Assembly: GCF_949987535.1 (NCBI RefSeq)
Contig: NC_080078.1
Coordinates: forward strand, 47,766,207 to 47,830,206
DNA from: Balaenoptera acutorostrata
Taxonomy: Eukaryota > Chordata > Mammalia > Artiodactyla > Balaenopteridae
Length of the DNA stretch: 64,000 bases
Direction: 5' to 3'
The position numbers and the translations under genes are program-made. Position 1 is the stretch's first letter; every line of letters begins with the position of its first letter. Under the pieces are notes generated by a model, which saw only the letters and a list, made by a program, of their open reading frames with translations, did not search any database and was not told where the DNA came from. This document shows, piece by piece, positions 1 through 12,470 of this stretch.

Positions 1-78
1 CAGCTCTTACTGGGCTTGCTGGTTCACTAAGGGGACCAGATCCCTGGTTTTAGAGGGGTCATCCTTACTTTGTTAAAA
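1..78. other. Unassigned unique sequence before the first L1
   Basis: No repeat family or gene was recognised in this short leading segment. Confidence 0.5.
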
Positions 79-484
79 GAAGATGTGGTACGTATATACA
101 ATGGACTATTACTCAGCCATAAAAAGGAACGAAATTGAGTCATTTGTTGAGACGTGGATGGATCTAGAGACTGTCATACAGAGTGAAGTAAGTCAGAAAA
201 AGAAAAACAAATATCATATATTAACACATGTATGTGGAACCTAGAAAAATGGTACAGATGAACTGGTTTGCAGGGCAGAAGTTGAGACACAGATGTAGAG
301 AACAAACGTATGGACACCAAGGGGGGAAAACCACGGTGGGGTGGGGATGGTGGTGTGCTGAATCGGGCGTTGGGATTGACATGTATACACTGATGTGTAT
401 AAAATTGATGACTGATAAGAACCTGCAGTGCAAACAAACAAACAAACAAACAAAACTAATACTAAAAAAAAAAAAAAAAAAAAA
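79..484 (+). mobile_element. L1 LINE 3' end, sense, young cetartiodactyl type
   Basis: The segment matches the end of the L1 at 22887-24358 almost base for base: the end of ORF2 ('aagatgtggtac', 'cagccataaaaagg'), then the 3' UTR ('gggattgacatgtatacac'). It ends in a CAAA-rich stretch and a long poly(A) at about 463-484. It is 5' truncated and non-coding. Confidence 0.88.
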
Positions 485-850
485 GGAATGAAATACTGAC
501 ACACACTACAGCATGGCTGAACCTTGAAATCATGGTCTCACTGAAAGAAGCCAGACACGACAGGCCACATATTGATGATTCCATTTCTATGAAATGACCC
601 AAAGAGGTAAATCCATGGAGACAGAAAGCAGAGCAGTGGTGACCAGGGACTGGGGTGACAGGAATGAGGAATGACTGCTTATGGGGGGGCGGGATTATCT
701 CTTGTGTTGATGAAAATGTTCTAAAATTGGTTCTGGTGTTGGTTGCACAAGTCTGTGAATATACTAAAAACCATTGAATTGTGTACTTTAAATGGGAGAA
801 TTGTATGATATATTATCTCAATAAAGTGGTTTATTAAAAAAAAAAAAAAA
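485..850 (+). mobile_element. Older L1 (L1MA/L1MB-like) 3' end, sense
   Basis: The sequence has landmarks of an older mammalian L1 3' terminus: a motif near 'ctgaaagaagccagacac', then 'agcagtggtgaccaggg', and an 'ataaagtgg' end followed by poly(A) at about 836-850. It starts directly after the poly(A) of the younger L1, at the homologous position of the L1 consensus. Confidence 0.75.
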
Positions 851-1369
851 GATTCCAGAATCCTAGTGTTTAAGCCCTGCCAAAGTCCCATGAAACCGTG
901 GATTCAGTTCTCTCTTCTGAATCCTGGGATTCTGATCCAGTCATTCCCTTAGGCCCAGGTAAGATGGCCATGTCCCATCATAGAGGAGATTGGTAGAAGA
1001 ATCATCTCCCCTGGACCAGAGGGAGTGTAAGGGGGTCCCTAACGAGCATCTAGTGTCTGCAGACAGTGTGAATTCTGGAAAACACAGCATGGGCCATTCG
1101 AGTAGCATGGAATGAAAGAACCCAAACTTGCTATGGTCCAAGTCTCAAGAGCCTTCTACCCTAATATGACCCCAACTCTTACTTCAGCCCGGTCCCAAGT
1201 TTTCAATAATTAGATTTTTCAGAAGTCGAGACATCAGGATCCAGTATGTCTCTGACTGCCAAGAGTTCAGCTGAGGTGACAACCTCACAGATGCTCAAGA
1301 AGGGACAATAGGTACAAATAGGGTAGCAAAGTAGAGTATCTGTCTTCATATGTACTTGAGTTGAAATAA
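851..1369. other. Unique non-coding sequence
   Basis: No gene, RNA or confident repeat is seen. The short open frames here lack coding character. Confidence 0.5.
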
Positions 1370-1545
1370 CAACTGTACCATGTACTAACTCTGTGACCTT
1401 CACCAAGTTGCTCGATTTCTCTTAGCTTCAGCTGAACAAGGGTAAAGTGGAAATTATTGTAAGAACATAATAGGGTCGTGGAGAAGCTTGGAGGGTTATG
1501 TATTAAGTGCTGGGCACATGACAGGCACTCTCAACAATCATACCT
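1370..1545 (+). repeat. MIR SINE, sense, diverged
   Basis: It follows the MIR order: 'ctctgtgacctt...caagttgctc', then a 'cttcagctgaacaagggtaa'-like segment, then 'aagtgctgggcacatgacag'. It is ancient and degraded. Confidence 0.65.
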
Positions 1546-2495
1546 ACCACAGCAGTCTTTTGCCCAAGTGTAAAATTAACATATAAGCATGTTTGAGGCA
1601 TCATGTTTGTCACATAATAGGCACTCAATTATACATAGAGAGAGAAGAAAAAAATTAATGAATAAATGAATGAACCAGACATGTCTGTTACCATGGGTGA
1701 GAGAATATTCTTTAAAAGGAGCCTAGCTCACCAGGCAGTCAGCTTACCCAAGCATCAGCAATACTTTTTATTCACTGTTAGGTGGATGCTTCAGTTGAAA
1801 TAAGCAGTGACCTAAAATTATTTTATAAATTATTTCTGAAAATCCATCCAATACACTTAAACTGTGATTTTTTGACCCGTAAGTCACATTTGAACATTTA
1901 CAGGAAACTCAATAATAAAACTCTGCCTTTGAAAGGGAGAAGGAATTTTTCAGAAAGTGGGTGCTCTGTGAGAGCAAGGTAATAACCTTATTTTAAAGAT
2001 GAATTTCTTCCACTAAATGATCATGTATTCTTTCTATGCTGAACTTAAACTGGAGTTAAAAATTTCAAGCTCAGATGTGTATAAAGTTTTTATTTTTGAA
2101 AAGTCAATTCCCTTTTTAGGCACCCACACTTGAGTTTTGATTCTACAGAGAGAAAAAAAAAATCTTTCTGGAACTAAAGTGAACTCTTTGGTCTTGGTTA
2201 AATGTATGCCCAGGGGCAGAGAAAAGCCAAATCACTAAGGCATAAATCTGATAGTTGCACTCAGCACCAAGTGTCTATCAGAGGGGAAAATGTGCATATT
2301 TTTCACAAATAAGTGACTACTGACCCTTCCATTTTAGGGTATCTCAGAATAGAGGAGAGAACACTTTCACCTGGAGGATCCCATCTACTCATATACTTGA
2401 AAGAATAACACTGATTATACACATAATTTGTTTTGTAATAATGTCAACCTGTTTTTCAGACTCCTAAAAGGAAGGTATGCCCCACTGACATGACT
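1546..2495. other. Unique AT-rich sequence
   Basis: No gene or confident repeat is seen. The open frame at 1782-1982 has no recognisable protein family. Confidence 0.5.
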
Positions 2496-2900
2496 ATAAT
2501 TTGAGTCAAACGGTCCTGGGTTCAAGTCCCAGTTCTGTTACTTGGTAAAAGTTCTACCTCGGGCAAGGTCCTTAATACTGCAAAGCCTTAGCTTCTTAAA
2601 TTTTCCCCTAGGAACTAGTTATTTGCCCTCTGCCTGCATCCTGATGGATTCTCTACCCTGCTCTAGGCCCAGGGAGGCTGATTCTGCAGGCAGCACCACA
2701 GATTTAGCCAATGGAGGGCATCGGCAAGAGGTCAGAGGGGGGTCGATATTTCCATCAGAGCTCCTGGGAACAGTTTCAGTTGTTGTCACGTGAATGCCTT
2801 TGCCACCCTGTTTCCCAGGCCACAGACTCACTGGAAAGATGAAAGGAGATGTTGTATGTACAGCACTTAGCAAAGGCCTGTCACAAATAACGAGTGATAG
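2496..2900 (+). repeat. MIR SINE fragments, sense
   Basis: A MIR core is visible at about 2500-2600 ('cctgggttcaagtcccag' contains the ancestral tRNA B box). A possible MIR 3' part lies near 2850-2900 ('cacttagcaaaggcctg'). The segment between looks like inserted or diverged sequence. Confidence 0.5.
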
Positions 2901-3591
2901 ATGTCACCCACATTTGAAGCCAAAATAAGCAAATGGTGTTCGAGAAGGGTCCACCGCTAGTTAAGAGGTTGATTGGAATAGTGTGCCACCAAGGCAAGGC
3001 AAGCGTTTCAATTAAGTGCGAGGGGATGAAAACGTTTGGTTCACAGCCACTCCCCACTCCCTTCAAGTATCTGTGCACTGTCTGCTTCGCACATGCCAAC
3101 ACTCCTCTGACAGAATCCAAGGGAAAGATTCTCTCTTGCAAAGTAGTCAGGGCACAGTGAAATCTGCACCAACGCGACTGCGATCGGCGGCGGTGTGGCC
3201 ACAGGGGTGGTGACATTGGCTCTGTGCCGAAGGGAAGCGAGATTGAGATTGAGGCAGCCTGGTGACAGTCCCGTGCTGAGCTCCTGGAGTGACAGCTGCT
3301 CTGGGATAAGCCAATGAGTGGCTCCTTGAAGGTTCAGGATGTGTAAACCAAGAGAGGAAATGCTGATGAGGTGTAGAACGCCATATATGTGGGTGTAAAT
3401 ATCTGACAGAGCTGTGAGTCAAGACAGGGATTCCTATTTTGTGGCACCTTGATAAATAGATACTGGGTCAGCACTGAGCCAAGGGGGTCATGGTTTTAAA
3501 AACGTTGCCCGAAGGCTGAAGGAGCTAAGCCTTCTTCTGACCCTTGACCAAACTACCCAAGAGGAGTAGTCTGGAGTATGAACGCCTGGTT
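2901..3591. other. Unique non-coding sequence
   Basis: No repeat or gene was recognised. The open frames at 2881-3216 and 3147-3422 overlap on opposite strands and show no conserved motif. Confidence 0.45.
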
Positions 3592-3778
3592 CAGCGGTTC
3601 TCAAAGTGTGGTCCCAGGGCCAGCAGCATTAGCATTACCTGAGAACTTGCTAGAAATGCAAATTCTGGTGCCCCACCCAGACCTACTGAATCAGAATCCT
3701 GCAGGTGGGGCCCAGAGATCTGGGCTTTAATAAGCCCTCTGGGTGATTCTGATGCACATTCAAATTTGAGAACCACTG
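3592..3778. mobile_element. MER5A/B-type hAT-Charlie MITE
   Basis: The terminal inverted repeats 'cagcggttctcaaagtgt' and 'aaatttgagaaccactg' bound a 187-bp non-autonomous element. Its internal 'agaaatgcaaattctggtgc' and 'actgaatcagaatcctgcag' are typical of MER5. The 8-bp flanks are no longer alike, as expected for an old insertion. Confidence 0.85.
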
Positions 3779-3839
3779 CCTTAGTACCAACGCCCTCGCA
3801 CCGATATATGTTATCACTATTAGTCACTGCTTGCTGCCC

Positions 3840-4060
3840 TTGTTATGAATCAAGCACAGTGCTACTCCGCCCCTCACGTGAATCACTGCACTTACGATTT
3901 ACACCAGCCTTGTGAGGTAGGTACTGCTGGTGGTCCCATGTATGGAAAGTAAACCGAGGCTCGGGGAGTTTGCAGAGCACACCAAGGACACACAGCCAGT
4001 CAATGACAGAGCCAGAAATTGAGCTGTGCTGGCTTTCTCAATGTCTAATCTCTTCACTCT
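3840..4060 (-). repeat. MIR SINE, antisense
   Basis: It shows the reverse-complement MIR pattern: 'ttgtgaggtaggtact', 'aaaccgaggctcggggag' and 'acacagccagtcaatgacag'. Confidence 0.65.
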
Positions 4061-6455
4061 ACTTCTCTGCCTCTATAGCAAAGGAAGATACATCCTTGTA
4101 AGGCAAAATGCATTTTTTAAATAGGTACATTTTTTGAATTATGTGAACCTTTTCTGCAAGACAACAGAAGTTATTCCCCAGCTTGCTCTGTGAAACTGGG
4201 AGCTGCCTTAACAGGGAACTCCCACAAACTCCAAGATGTGCTTTACTCACAGAAAAGCACAAAGAGATATTTAGGAGACAGGGAAGGGGCTGAGCCAAGG
4301 ATCTGGTGGCCAGATATATGGCCATCTGGAAAGGATCAAACTTGCACAAGTTTTTGAGTTGCCCAAATAAATGTCTTCTTTGTCTCCACCAAAAAATAGA
4401 AAAAATATATATATATTTATATACACACATACTTACATATAACAAAGTACACATTGCCCATAATTGTAACAGCAACTGGGGGAGAACATAAATTTGGATC
4501 TCTTACCTCCCCTCCAAAAAGAGATCAGACCAAATACAGTGAATTATTAAAAAAAAAAAATTTTTTTTAAAAAGGAGTTTCTATGAATTACTATTTGGAG
4601 TGTGCTATTATCTGCCCACTATGAAGCACCTACATTCTTTTCTCTACACTGATAAAACAAGGTCTACTTTAATCTGGAGGAAAACAAAACACAACAAAAT
4701 TCAATAGATATTGACCTTACAGTGATCAATGGCTTATTACCATATTTTTACTTTAACATATTGAAAACACCTCAACATAAAGTAAAAAACCTGCTTCGAA
4801 AATTATATACTATCATATTTGTGAAACATCAAGCAGAGGAAAAGTAAAATAAAAAAATAAATTTAAAAGAGAGCAGGTTAACACTCTAATTAAGCAACTC
4901 TAAGTGTGGATTTATTTTCATGTAGGATTAATTAACCTAATAATGATATTTGCATTTATTCTGAGCAATATCTGGGGGAAAATATTTAAGCTCAATTTTT
5001 TGTGACATATAACCCTTTATAAAGAAATGCATATATATATGTATTTAAATATATATATATGTTTAAAAAAAGGACAATGATTAACAAAAAAATTCTAAAC
5101 AAATAAATACTTACTTGAAAAAAATTAATTTGCATTTATTCCAGAACATTCATTAAGTTTACATTTTATGAAGTTCCTAATGAAATGCAGATAAAATTTA
5201 TCAATAGAATTAGAGCATTAATAACAAATGAAACTGCCATATAAAGCAATCTGAAAAATCTATTTGGATAATTTAAAAATACCTAAATAGTGAGCTAGTG
5301 AGCCTATTTTTTTGTTTTACAAAAGGATCATTCCACATGCTCTGTTATGATATGAAAGTCCTGTGCTTATTTGCATGCCCTTCAGTTTTTGCCCCAAAAC
5401 TCTTTGAAGACATTGGGTTCATCTTGCATATCTCCAGATACTGAGGAGTTCCTAGGAAACAGCTTTGTAATTGGTAAGACTAATATATTTATTGTATTAA
5501 ATTCTGTTTCTTAGACTAAGGTGATATTACTCAGAGAGGGAGGGGCACAAATGCAAAGGTTGCCAAGTCTAGGAAGATGATATAATGAGTGAGGTGGGCT
5601 GGGTGGTGAAATGGAGGATCATATCTTTTCTAAAGGGGTCAGCTATTACTCAGTTCCAGGTGATTGTCTTTGGACAAGAATGCTGGTCCAGTGTTTCCTG
5701 ATTTTCTGATTTTTTTCAAAGAAAAAATGGCAATTAGGACCTCAAAGAGAAATCTCCCAGGTTTTAAAGGCTGGCCACAAATACAAAATTGCTCTTTAAA
5801 GTATAGTTTATTACTCTGGATTTGGGCCTGAATACAAGCCACCTGAAGATATTCCAGGAACAGTGGGTTTAATATAAGAATTAGGGTTTACACAAATGAT
5901 GGGCAACTGGAGAGGATAAAGGTCAGGAAAGTCACACGGAAGTTCTGGGAAGCTGCAGTCAGAGGACAAGGAGGTGACCTGGAGACCTCTTCCTGAAGCA
6001 CCAAAGTGGTGGTTCTCAAAGGCTTATGGGGAGGCCGTTCTGCAAAGTCTCTGGAAATATTCCACCAGTGGTCACCATCTGCAGTGGTGACGTGAGTGGT
6101 CCTCAAGCCACAAAGCCACCAGGAATCCCACGTCTGCCCACACATCCGGCTGCTCGTCTTTTGCCTCCCAGTTCCCACACCAGTTCTCACTGGCAATCTG
6201 GAATCCCAACCATAAAGGAAAGAGGATCCTGGGGTATGTGTTTCTTGATCCAGGAAAGTGGGAGTGATGTCAAGTTTTCAACAGACAATCTTACCTGGCA
6301 CATGCATAAAATCTCCAATAAGATTTCAATGAACATGTCACTGGGTTGCAGCCATAAGTTTCCTTTTTCCTACTTCCCTCCCTCTCTTCCCCCTCCTACT
6401 CCTCTTCTTCTTCTTCATCTTCATCTTCTTTTTCATATTTTAATACCAAGAAAAT
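4061..6455. other. Unique AT-rich sequence with simple repeats
   Basis: No gene or confident transposon is visible. There are AT-rich simple tracts near 4404-4440, 4548-4572 and 5031-5062. A homeobox-site-rich patch (TTAATTAA, TAATGA, ATTTGCAT) lies around 4880-5180. A polypyrimidine CTT/CCT tract runs at about 6358-6437. Confidence 0.5.
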
Positions 6456-6459
6456 AACT

Positions 6460-6655
6460 TCTCAGTGGTTGCCAGGGTGAGAGGAGCAATTGATGATAAA
6501 GGAATAGCATACAAGGATGCTTTAGGGGATGATAAAACTGTTCTATATTCTAATTGTGATAACACAAAGCTATATATGTGTTAATTCACAGAACTGCATA
6601 CCAACAGAAGTTAATTTTGCCATATGACAGTAAATTACTAATTATAATAACACTA
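6460..6655 (+). mobile_element. Old L1M LINE 3' end, sense
   Basis: The degraded L1M 3' UTR order can be followed: 'agtggttgccagggtgag', 'gatgataaaactgttcta', 'ttcacagaactgcatacc' and a 'gtaaattactaattataat' end. Confidence 0.55.
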
Positions 6656-6890
6656 AAACATCAAGAAAAAAAGAACATAACTTTTTGTATTTAAATTAAT
6701 GCAGTACATATACACTGAGATATATAGAACTTGCAGTTGAACAATACTACCTGGGGCCTTATAGAAAGTCAGGAACAGGCGAAAGGTAACAGTGGCAGGT
6801 GCCTTTAAACAAATCAAGGAACGTAATCCACTATTAAAATCTAGATGTTGGTCCTTCATGAAGGTAAATAATCCTGTTCAAAACTGCACC

Positions 6891-7225
6891 GGGAGACTTC
6901 CCTGTGGCGCAGTGGTTAAGAATCCGCCTGCCAATGCAGGGGACATGGGTTTGAGCACTGGTCCGGGAAGATCCCACATGCCGCGGAGCAACTAAGCCGG
7001 TGTGCCACAACTACTGAGCCTGCATGCCACAACTACTGAAGCCCACGCGCCTACAGCCCATGCTCCGCAACAACAGAATCCACCGCAAGGAGAAGTCCGC
7101 GCATCACAACAAAGAGTAGCCCCCGCTCGCCGCCACTAGAGAAAGCTCGCTCACGGCAAAGAAGACCCAACACAGCCAAAAATCAATCAATCAATCAATA
7201 AATTAATTAATTAAAAAAACAAAAA
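6891..7225 (+). mobile_element. CHR-type tRNA-derived SINE, sense
   Basis: It begins at 'gggagacttccctgtggcgc' and carries a pol III A box ('tggcgcagtgg') and a degraded B box ('gggtttgagc'). It ends in an (AATC/AATT)n and A-rich tail. The 12-bp duplication caaaactgcacc flanks it exactly at 6879-6890 and 7226-7237. Confidence 0.95.
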
Positions 7226-7237
7226 CAAAACTGCACC

Positions 7238-8700
7238 AGGAGCATGTTTATTATATGAGAAGATATTTCTCATACAGCAATTACTTTGTTTAGGAGGAAA
7301 TCAGTCAAATGCTCTTAACCCCAGTCATGATTATAAAAAGTAGACATTGAAATTATAGTAGAAAACAAACTCCATTTTGACAAAAGACAGCTCTGTGACT
7401 GGGGAACAATATGTATCCGCCATTATTATGAGACAATTAAATAGAGTGACTAAACTCAAAAGGAAAAACAACTTATAAAGCACTTGCTGTGTCTACCTGC
7501 ATATTGACTTGGATAAAAATCCAAAGGATAAAAAGAGAAAAAAATTCTGTATTAAGTTGCTTTGGCAAAGCCTACACAACTTGCATAAAAATGTATATTG
7601 TTCAAATTGCTTCAGTGTAGACATTCAATATACATAAAGTCTGTTTTAATGATTCATCTTATCCACATCCTCACTTGTGATAATACTGTCTCATCAGTTG
7701 CCTGCCACCCTCTCCCCCTACACCTCACAAGTATCAAGTCAAAATTCGACACTTGGTTGATGTAGACAAAATCTTTCAATTCAAGCCTGCCTTACACATA
7801 CTGGAGCACTTTTCAACTGTGACTTCAGAATGTCACTGATTAGCATGCAAAAGGTTTATTTAATTTCTTTATTTCTTTTCAGGGAAAAGAGGTTAGAAAC
7901 AGCTGTCATTCAGGTGATGAATACAAGCTGCCAGCCTTTGAAAGAGCAGGTGAAATAGTTGAGGTTGGAATTAATTAGCATTTAGAAAACCCCCATACTG
8001 GACTGTGCCCTGGCAAGGAAATGGCTGTCCTTCTTTGCAAATGATTTCACCTATTAAAGTAGTCCGGATATAAGGCACTGTGCAAACATACAACCAAAAG
8101 TTTGAACCTTCAGAAACAAAATAGTTTTCTGTTCTTTTGAAAAATCGAGGCTCATACACGTAAATCTAAACATAACATCCAGTCAAAAGTCACACGTGGG
8201 TATACAACTAAGCCTTTTTTAAAAATGACATTCAGGGGCTCAGGATGATCTCAGGCTCGCCTGTGCCATTCAACAGTAACATCTGAGACTGTCCTCGGTG
8301 CTGATCACACAATGGCTCTGAAGCCATTTGATTTGCAACACATGATGAGAGGAAGAATATTTTCGAAAGAAATCTCTCCCTGACCACAAATTCTGTTTGG
8401 TTTCAGTTTCCTAAAGGTCATACTCTCAGAGCACATCAAACATCTTACCCCCACCCCCCAAAGAAAAAAAGACAACTCTTCTTCTCTGTTTCAGAACTGC
8501 ACTGTATATATTAAGTCTTAACAATTGGATATTTAAAACAAGCCATTGTAAGTCATATGACATTTAATATATAGGATTCTAAAAGCACGACAAAGATTGA
8601 TACCAGATATTTAGTGAAAGGTAATAAGTGACCTCCAAGAGTAAGAAAAAGCTGTGCATTGTTGGAGGGCCCACAGAAAACCAGGATGGTGATGCTAATT
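7238..8700. other. Unique non-coding sequence
   Basis: No gene, RNA or recognised repeat is seen. Short open frames lack family motifs. Confidence 0.5.
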
Positions 8701-8715
8701 AAAAAGCTCATTATT

Positions 8716-9043
8716 GGGCTTCCCTGGTGGCACAGTGGTTGAGAATCTGCCTGCCAATGCAGGGGACACGGGTTCGAGCCCTGGTCTGGGAAGACCAGTT
8801 GCTGCGGAGCAACTGGGCCCGTGAGCCACAACTACTGAGCCTGCGCGTCTGGAGCCTGTGCTCCGCAACAGGAGAGGCTGCGATACGAGAGGCCTGCGCA
8901 TTGCGATGAAGAGTGGCCCCCGCTTGCCGTAACTGGAGAGGGCCCTCGCACAGAAACGAAGACCCAACACAGCCAAAAAATAATAATAATAATAAATAAA
9001 TAATAAATAAATTTAAAAAAAAAAAAGGACTATTTTAAAAAAA
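8716..9043 (+). mobile_element. CHR-type SINE, sense
   Basis: A full tRNA-related head with an intact B box ('gggttcgagcc') leads into an (AAT)n/A-rich tail. The 15-bp duplication aaaaagctcattatt lies at 8701-8715 and 9044-9058. The tail holds a short non-A insert (ggactatttt) between two A runs, perhaps a small extension of the source transcript. Confidence 0.95.
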
Positions 9044-9058
9044 AAAAAGCTCATTATT

Positions 9059-10340
9059 ACTGCCTGGAAGCCAAATGTCAAAACCAATGGTTTCCTTACC
9101 TCAAACCGGGCCAGAATTAGGGCAGAGCTTCTGACTGTAACGACGATAAGTCTCTGTTTTGATAATGTAAGAGGTCTGAGTCTTCTTTATTCACAAGAAC
9201 TTTCTTTTGAGAATCAGAACTAATTACGAAATGAAGCACTTCATACAAGGCAGGAAGAATTGCTTTTCAGAGGCCCAAATGAATCCCTATTTTGCCCTAC
9301 AACTAAACCACCCCCCACCAGCTCTTCCCCTCCACCTGCACACCCACCTCCTACCATCATCCGGCTGCCTTCACCCACTACTTCCACCCGCCTCCCAGCC
9401 ATTACTAGGTCTCTAACCCCCCCACCCCCCATATCCTAGTCCTCCTCCTCTAAGTGCACCAATATACCCTCCTACCCAGATCTCTCCACTAGCTCCGTCC
9501 TTATCCACCCCCTTCTCCGTCTGCCTTTTTTCAGCACTAAACACTTCCTACTTTGTATTGTTTGATATTTATTTACTTAGCCTATCTTCCTTTATTTCCT
9601 TAAAGCTTCCTTTCGTAGCTTCCTCATAAACCACGAAGTGGCAGGCTACATCTTTTTCTTTGGTTTATTTCCTCAGACTAAGTTGGGGGCAGGAGACCCT
9701 AAAACAGGGGACCCTGTTCTCCAAGGCAGCTGGTGAGGAGAGGGAGAGGAACACTTGTTCTGATTTAACCACATCGTCAGGGTGCCCTGGCTATTGGCAG
9801 GAGGGGCAGGCTTCCTCACTGCTTGTGGGCAACAGTGGCCTTCACAGCCCTGGGACCTGCGAGGCCTCTTCCCCAGGGCTCTCTCTGTGATCTGATTCAC
9901 TCTCTTGACAGCAGAAAAGGGCCAGGCAGACATGGATCTACCATGAAGCCAATTAGTCTTAAGCTTCTGGGCCCTTCACTTGCATGGGTGAGGCCCTAGC
10001 AATTTTTTATTTGCAATGTTGTGTTATTTTTCTTGAAGGGGGCCCTTGAAATTGTAGAAGCTTCTGGACCCACATAACTTGGATCAGCAGCCCCTGGAGG
10101 AAAGAGGTACCAATATTTACTGCCAAGGCTTATGACCAGCAGTTTTTATGTGTTTGTTTTATTCTACTCTACTACAGGCACTAGTAAAGATGGACTGGCT
10201 AAAAGCGTGTGTAATATTTTTCAGGAGGTATTTGAAGAGGTGGTTTATGAGACATAGAAGAGACAAGGGTATTTCTTCACTGGTCAGCACAGAATTGACA
10301 AGGACAAGTCATGCAGAAATGGCCTCATGTCTTGTTTAAA
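9059..10340. other. Mostly unique sequence with a C-rich tract
   Basis: A pyrimidine/C-rich stretch spans about 9300-9540. The segment 9520-9660 may be a decayed L2 end but is too diverged to call. No gene is seen; the open frames at 9660-9933 run on both strands without motifs. Confidence 0.45.
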
Positions 10341-10344
10341 GACT

Positions 10345-10722
10345 AAAGTGTCTTTCCTGTCTCAGGGCATTTGCACTTGATGTTCCCCCAGCTTGGAATG
10401 CTCAACCCCCAGATCTATGCAAGGCTGGCTTCCTCTTGACCTTCAGTTTTCAACTCTTGTGTCATCCTTTGAGAGGCTTTCTCTGAAATGGTCCCTACTT
10501 CACCCATCTGTTACAGCCCATCGCATCCCTCCATTTATGTCCTTCATAGCACATATCCATATTCAAAATGTTTTTTACTGATGAATTTACCTATTGAATG
10601 TTTGTTTCCCCCACTAGCATGTAAGCTCAAGAGGGCAGGGACCTCAACTGTCTTGCTCACTATGGTATCCCTAAGGCCTAGAACAGGGCCTGGCTCCTAG
10701 AACAATTAGTATGTGTGGACGA
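10345..10722 (+). mobile_element. L2 LINE 3' end, sense
   Basis: Clear L2 3' landmarks appear in order: 'tcagggcatttgcacttg', 'tttcccccactagcatgtaa', 'gagggcagggacc' and 'agaacagggcctggc'. It is non-coding and ancient. Confidence 0.8.
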
Positions 10723-11200
10723 AAGAAAGGAAGGATGAATAGGTGGATGGGTGGGTGGGTGGGTTTGGTGAATGTGATAGGTTCAGTATAATATTTACAA
10801 AGTCTACTCAGATAATTTTGTAGCACAACACAGAGAAATGTAAATAGTAAAGTTAATGCAAAACAAGTCAACCAATAATATAAAGAATATTGCTGATGAA
10901 TTCAGGGGTCTTAGCACTTTTTCTTCTCTGGAAGCCTGGAGGAATTCAGCATGATCCCTTCAATGATAGCAGTTCAACGGTGGTAGGGAGAGGATTCGAA
11001 AGGACAGCTTGGCAGACAGGGGTGAGATAATGAGGCTAGCAAAAGATCCCCAGGCAATTCTAATTTTCCACTCCACACTCCCACATCTAGCTATTGTGGA
11101 AAATCCTTGAATTTCTGGGAAAACTATAAAAGTGTCTAGTGGAATGTCACATACTTTGTGTTGAGGCTGTCGTATCAAGGGATCCCAGATGCCTGTGTTT
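10723..11200. other. Unique non-coding sequence
   Basis: A short GGTG/GGTT simple repeat lies at about 10741-10766. Nothing else was recognised. Confidence 0.45.
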
Positions 11201-11204
11201 CAAC

Positions 11205-11350
11205 TGGCTACATTAGGGTCGCCTAGGGAATCAAAAACAACAAAAAAACACGTATGCATTCCTGGACCTCATCTGAGATTGACTGAATCTCTGGGGCAGG
11301 CCTGAAAAATCAGTATACTAGAAATCTTTCCAAGAGGTTCTGAGAGGCAG
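11205..11350. mobile_element. hAT-Charlie-like MITE fragment
   Basis: The internal pattern 'tgcattcctggacctcatc...actgaatctctggggcagg...aatcagtatac' resembles Charlie MITEs of the MER5/MER33 kind. No clean terminal repeats remain. Confidence 0.5.
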
Positions 11351-12210
11351 CTACTGGGTTTCAATGTGCTGGATGACCAAACTGGAATTCAAAAGGACCT
11401 TAACAGACTTGAAGAATGTGCCAAAAAAGACAAGATACATGTGATGCTGAAGTTTCGTATTCTCAGAATCTCTCTAAGGTACGGATGAAGTTGAGATAAA
11501 TACAGGATTGAAATTTCCAGTGAAAGAATAGGAAATCCTGCCCTGAAGGTATGTGTATATATGTATGTATGTGTGTGTGTAAAGTACAGGATTGGTAAGA
11601 CTGCACCAAATATCTTACATTTGACCCACTCAGTTTGACCTCTTATTATCACCCTGCACCAAGCCTGGAGGCTGACCTACGTGGACCACAGCAATGACTT
11701 CCCTTGCCCTCTGGCTTCTGGTCAGCCAACAGGGAGTCCCCTCAGGAGACTGGAGGAAGAGAGGAGAGTAAGGTCTGGGCTTTCATTCCCTGAGCCCTCT
11801 CTGTTGGAGGTCTGTCTTCAGCTGAAGGTCACAAGCCCTCTACATGATTCTCTCCCTCCAGAGAGTCCCTTCATTAAACATTTCAAGTTTTCCTAATTTG
11901 AATGAGTCATTTGTTTTTTGTTGATACTATGATTGATACAGATACCTAATCTAATGGGAAGACAGGTTGAAAGTAGATAGGGTTATGGCTTAGTTGCTGC
12001 TTTTAAAAAAGCTAATGAGAATTCAGCCCTTTTATATTGTCTCAATATGTATCTAGAATCAGGTGTTAGTCTCATGGGTGTACACATCCGGTCTCATCAG
12101 AGGTTTAGGTCCATAGGGAACTTTGACATCCTGGAGGGGCCAGAAGGGCAGTCAGATGGCTGGTCAGATGGGTACATTTCTGAGCTCACCTGCCTTGGTA
12201 ACACTACAAC
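11351..12210. other. Unique non-coding sequence
   Basis: A short TATG/TG simple repeat lies near 11548-11580. No gene or confident repeat is seen elsewhere. Confidence 0.45.
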
Positions 12211-12214
12211 ATGC

Positions 12215-12470
12215 TGCAAGGGGCAGCAGTACATAGTGGCTATGAGCACGGACTCTGGGCTGGATTAACTCCTGGCTCCGCTACTTATGAGTGGTACAAC
12301 CTTAGACAAGTTATTTCACCTCTCTGAGTTCCTGAGCTGTTTCCTTAACTATAAAGTGGAAATAATAATAATAATAATATTACCATCTCTCTTAGGTTAT
12401 GAGGATTGAATGAGTTACCACCTATAAAGCACTTAAAACAGTTCTTAGCACAAAATAAATATTCTATACA
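12215..12470 (+). repeat. MIR SINE, sense
   Basis: A nearly complete MIR can be followed: 'gtggctatgagcacggac', 'ttagacaagttatttcacc', an (AAT)n microsatellite at about 12360-12380, and 'ggattgaatgagttaccacc'. Confidence 0.75.

Noticed and set aside
2516..2535. Possible tRNA gene B box
   Set aside because: It belongs to a MIR SINE, which derives from a tRNA; there is no cloverleaf.
4059..4475. 138-aa ORF on the minus strand
   Set aside because: It overlaps MIR and an AT repeat; no family motif or sensible composition.
6026..6457. 143-aa ORF
   Set aside because: It ends in a polypyrimidine tract (Pro/Leu/His run); no domain recognised and an opposite-strand ORF overlaps.
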